This document shows, in pieces, positions 36,759 through 38,788 of a stretch of 38,788 nt of DNA. Origin of the DNA: Chloroflexota bacterium (GTDB taxonomy: Bacteria; Chloroflexota; Limnocylindria; Limnocylindrales; CSP1-4); contig PMBR01000089.1 in the NCBI GenBank assembly GCA_003152995.1, positions 109,893-148,680 of the forward strand, written 5' to 3'. Each line of letters starts with the position of its first letter. Position 1 is the first letter of the stretch. The notes under the pieces were generated by a model that was not told where the DNA came from, did no database searches, and worked only from the letters and a program-made list of their open reading frames with translations. A program made the position numbers and the translations under genes.

Positions 36759-36900
36759 CCGCGGGTAGCCACCCATCCGAACCGGCCAGCGCGACGATCC
36801 TCCCACCCGATTGCATGGGCCTCCTGCCGGAACAATGATCCGCCCGGCGGTGCGGCCACATGCGTTTGGCGAACTTGCGCCGTCTGGAGGGTTTCTCCCG
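36759..36900 (+). promoter_or_regulatory. Extended conserved leader upstream of paralog 5
   Basis: The 91-bp leader (36810-36900) plus an upstream extension (36759-36809) shared with the orphan at 12834-12910. Confidence 0.65.
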
Positions 36901-38223
36901 ATGGCTGTCGAACCGCTGACTGAATCTATTGTGGCGCCCGATCTCGCCGCGGACGCGCAGCCGCCCGATCCCGCTCCCGAAGCTCCGCCGGCTGAGCCAT
37001 CCCGCTCGCGGCGTTCGGTTCTCGGCGCCGGCCTGGCCGGTCTGGCCGGTCTGGTCCTGGGTTCGTTGGGTAGACCGGCTCCGACAGACGCCGCGGCCGG
37101 TGGCTCGCTCGTTATGGGTGCCGCCAACAGTGCCGGGGCCACGAACACGAGCCTTACCACCGCGTCCACCGGAACCGCGCTCCTGGTCACCCAGACAGGC
37201 GGGGGTACTGCTATGCGTGGAGCGGCCACGGCGGTCAATGGCATCGCCGGCTTCTTCACCTCCGCCAACGGTCCCGGCGTATCGGGTGTCACTGCCAACA
37301 ACACCAAGTACGGCGTCTATGGCGCTAACGACGCGTTGACCTACGGTGGCGGGGCCGCCATCCGGGCCGCGGGTGAGCAGAACCACGGCCTCGTGGCCAC
37401 TACCGCGAGCAACAGCGCCTACGCCATCAAGGCCATAAACACGAACCCGGGCACCGGCTCTTCGGCCGGGGCAGGCATCCGCGCCCTGGCTGGCGGCGGC
37501 ACCGACGCCGACATCGTTGCACTGGCGACATATCCCGCCGCCGGGGAGTTCTGTGGCGCTAACGGCGTGGTGGGCGTGGCCAGTGCGACCAGCGGCGACG
37601 GCGTCTACGGTCAGAGCACGTCGGGGATCGGCGTCTTCGGTGACAGCGACTCGTCGTACGGCGTCGTCGGTGTCAGCGGCACGACCTACGGCGTCTACAG
37701 CGTCGGCCCCGCGTACGTCAATGGCAACCTCGACGTCATCGGCACGCTGTCCAAGGGCGGCGGCTCGTTCAAGATCGACCATCCCCTCGATCCGGCCAAC
37801 AAGTTCCTATATCACAGCTTCGTCGAGTCGCCGGATATGAAGAACGTCTACGACGGAGTCGTAACGCTCGACTCGAAGGGCGAGGCCACGGTCACCCTGC
37901 CCGACTGGTTCGAGGCCCTCAACCGCGACTTTCGCTACCAGCTGACGGCCATGGGCTCATCCGCTCCGGACCTGTACGTCAAGTCCGAGGTGAAGGCCAA
38001 CGCCTTCTCGATCGCCGGAGGAGATTCCGGGCAGAAGGTCTCCTGGCAGCTCACCGGCATCCGCCAGGACGCCTGGGCCAACGCTCACCGAATCCCGGTC
38101 GAAGAAGAGAAGCCGGCCGCCGACCGCGGGCTCTACCTCCACCCAACCGAGCACGGCCAGCCTGCCGCCAAGGGTATCGACGCCGTCCGCAACGCCGCGA
38201 TGAAGCCGCGCACGAGCAAGTAG
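36901..38223 (+). CDS. Tat-type secreted decapeptide-repeat protein, paralog 5 (3 repeats)
   Basis: Same architecture; array at 37600-37689; ends AMKPRTSK. Confidence 0.9.
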   Translation: MAVEPLTESIVAPDLAADAQPPDPAPEAPPAEPSRSRRSVLGAGLAGLAGLVLGSLGRPAPTDAAAGGSLVMGAANSAGATNTSLTTASTGTALLVTQTGGGTAMRGAATAVNGIAGFFTSANGPGVSGVTANNTKYGVYGANDALTYGGGAAIRAAGEQNHGLVATTASNSAYAIKAINTNPGTGSSAGAGIRALAGGGTDADIVALATYPAAGEFCGANGVVGVASATSGDGVYGQSTSGIGVFGDSDSSYGVVGVSGTTYGVYSVGPAYVNGNLDVIGTLSKGGGSFKIDHPLDPANKFLYHSFVESPDMKNVYDGVVTLDSKGEATVTLPDWFEALNRDFRYQLTAMGSSAPDLYVKSEVKANAFSIAGGDSGQKVSWQLTGIRQDAWANAHRIPVEEEKPAADRGLYLHPTEHGQPAAKGIDAVRNAAMKPRTSK

Positions 38224-38271
38224 CGGACCGAGTGGGGCCGGGACATCCGCCAGACCGATGTCGGCCCTGCC

Positions 38272-38304
38272 CATTGCACCGCGCTCCCGCCGGGTCGATG
38301 ATCC
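38272..38304 (+). repeat. Truncated orphan leader downstream of paralog 5
   Basis: cattgcaccgcgctcccgccgggtcgatgatcc matches the first third of the leaders, then diverges; no paralog follows. Confidence 0.7.
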
Positions 38305-38341
38305 ACGCTGTCAAGGCTCGACCGCGAAGGACCCGCGGCGC

Positions 38342-38464
38342 TCAGCTGTCGGCGAGCAGCTTCGCCTTCGGCGCCGCGAACTCGGCGTCGGTCAGCACGC
38401 CCCTGGCGCGAAATGCGTCGAGCTTCGTCAGCTGGTCGACGATGTCCGGCTTCGGCCTTCTCTG
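38342..38464 (-). pseudogene. SHOCT-domain relic
   Basis: PKPDIVDQLTKLDAFRARGVLTDAEFAAPKAKLLADS* on the minus strand, with an in-frame stop just upstream and no start. Confidence 0.6.
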
Positions 38465-38480
38465 TCACCGGGACGCCGCT

Positions 38481-38788
38481 TCACCAAATCCAGGGGACTA
38501 GCCGCGCGCGGCCCCGGCAGTATTCGATGTAACTGTCTCCGAGACCCTTGCGGAGGGCTGCCTCCTCCACCCTGATCCGCCACATCAGCCCCAGGGCTGG
38601 GAGCACGACCATCGCAGTGGCGCTGGCCAGGTCGCCCAGAGCCAGACCGAAGCCGCCCAACAGGATCATGACGCCGAGGTAGGAGGGGTGGCGGACCAAC
38701 CTGTAGGGCCCGCTGGTGACCACCGCCTGCTCTTGGCGGACCACCACCGTCGTCGTGAAGAGCCGGCCCAGGGTGAGCACCGCCCACA
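38481..38788 (-). CDS. Isoprenylcysteine carboxyl methyltransferase (ICMT)-like protein, truncated by window end
   Basis: VTSGPYRLVRHPSYLGVMILLGGFGLALGDLASATAMVVLPALGLMWRIRVEEAALRKGLGDSYIEYCRGRARLVPWIW. Confidence 0.85.
   Translation of the reverse strand, partial: WAVLTLGRLFTTTVVVRQEQAVVTSGPYRLVRHPSYLGVMILLGGFGLALGDLASATAMVVLPALGLMWRIRVEEAALRKGLGDSYIEYCRGRARLVPWIW

Noticed and set aside
35875-37782. 635-aa minus-strand ORF, and similar long minus ORFs at 23325-24677 and 24720-25994
   Set aside because: They run antisense through the Tat/decapeptide paralogs and intergenic DNA; similarity between them is explained by the paralogs on the plus strand.
1-38788. tRNA, rRNA or intact transposase genes
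   Set aside because: I looked for tRNA/rRNA-like segments and transposase motifs and saw none; a tRNAscan/Infernal run would be needed for certainty.

Overview
This is a high-GC (about 65-70%) bacterial window, dense with genes. My guess is an uncultured Chloroflexota-like genome, but the sequence does not prove it. The first third holds a pirin-family gene, a minus-strand cassette joined by ATGA overlaps (ECF sigma factor, single-TM partner, very large PMT-like glycosyltransferase with a propeller-like insertion), a divergent second ECF sigma factor with a TM/Kelch partner, and a secreted carboxypeptidase-regulatory-like repeat protein. The middle holds a repetitive Ig-like secreted protein, a YVTN-type propeller membrane protein, a TetR/ester-cyclase divergon with two clear palindromic operators, and a DinB-like gene. 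The most unusual content is a family of five paralogous Tat-type secreted proteins at about 20.2-21.6, 23.9-25.3, 25.4-26.7, 26.9-28.2 and 36.9-38.2 kb. Each has a conserved ~91-bp upstream leader, near-identical N- and C-terminal modules, and a central decapeptide (GVYGSSxSGx) array whose copy number differs between paralogs (8, 6, 4, 4, 3). Orphan leaders and orphan 3' tails nearby suggest repeated duplication, deletion and recombination. Around them are truncated genes: a 5'-less PPIC-like relic fused to the end of paralog 4, a 5'-truncated RHS core gene with a candidate toxin tip and overlapping candidate immunity gene, a C-terminal DUF2207-like protein, and a SHOCT relic. All calls come from reading the sequence and supplied translations; no database search was run.
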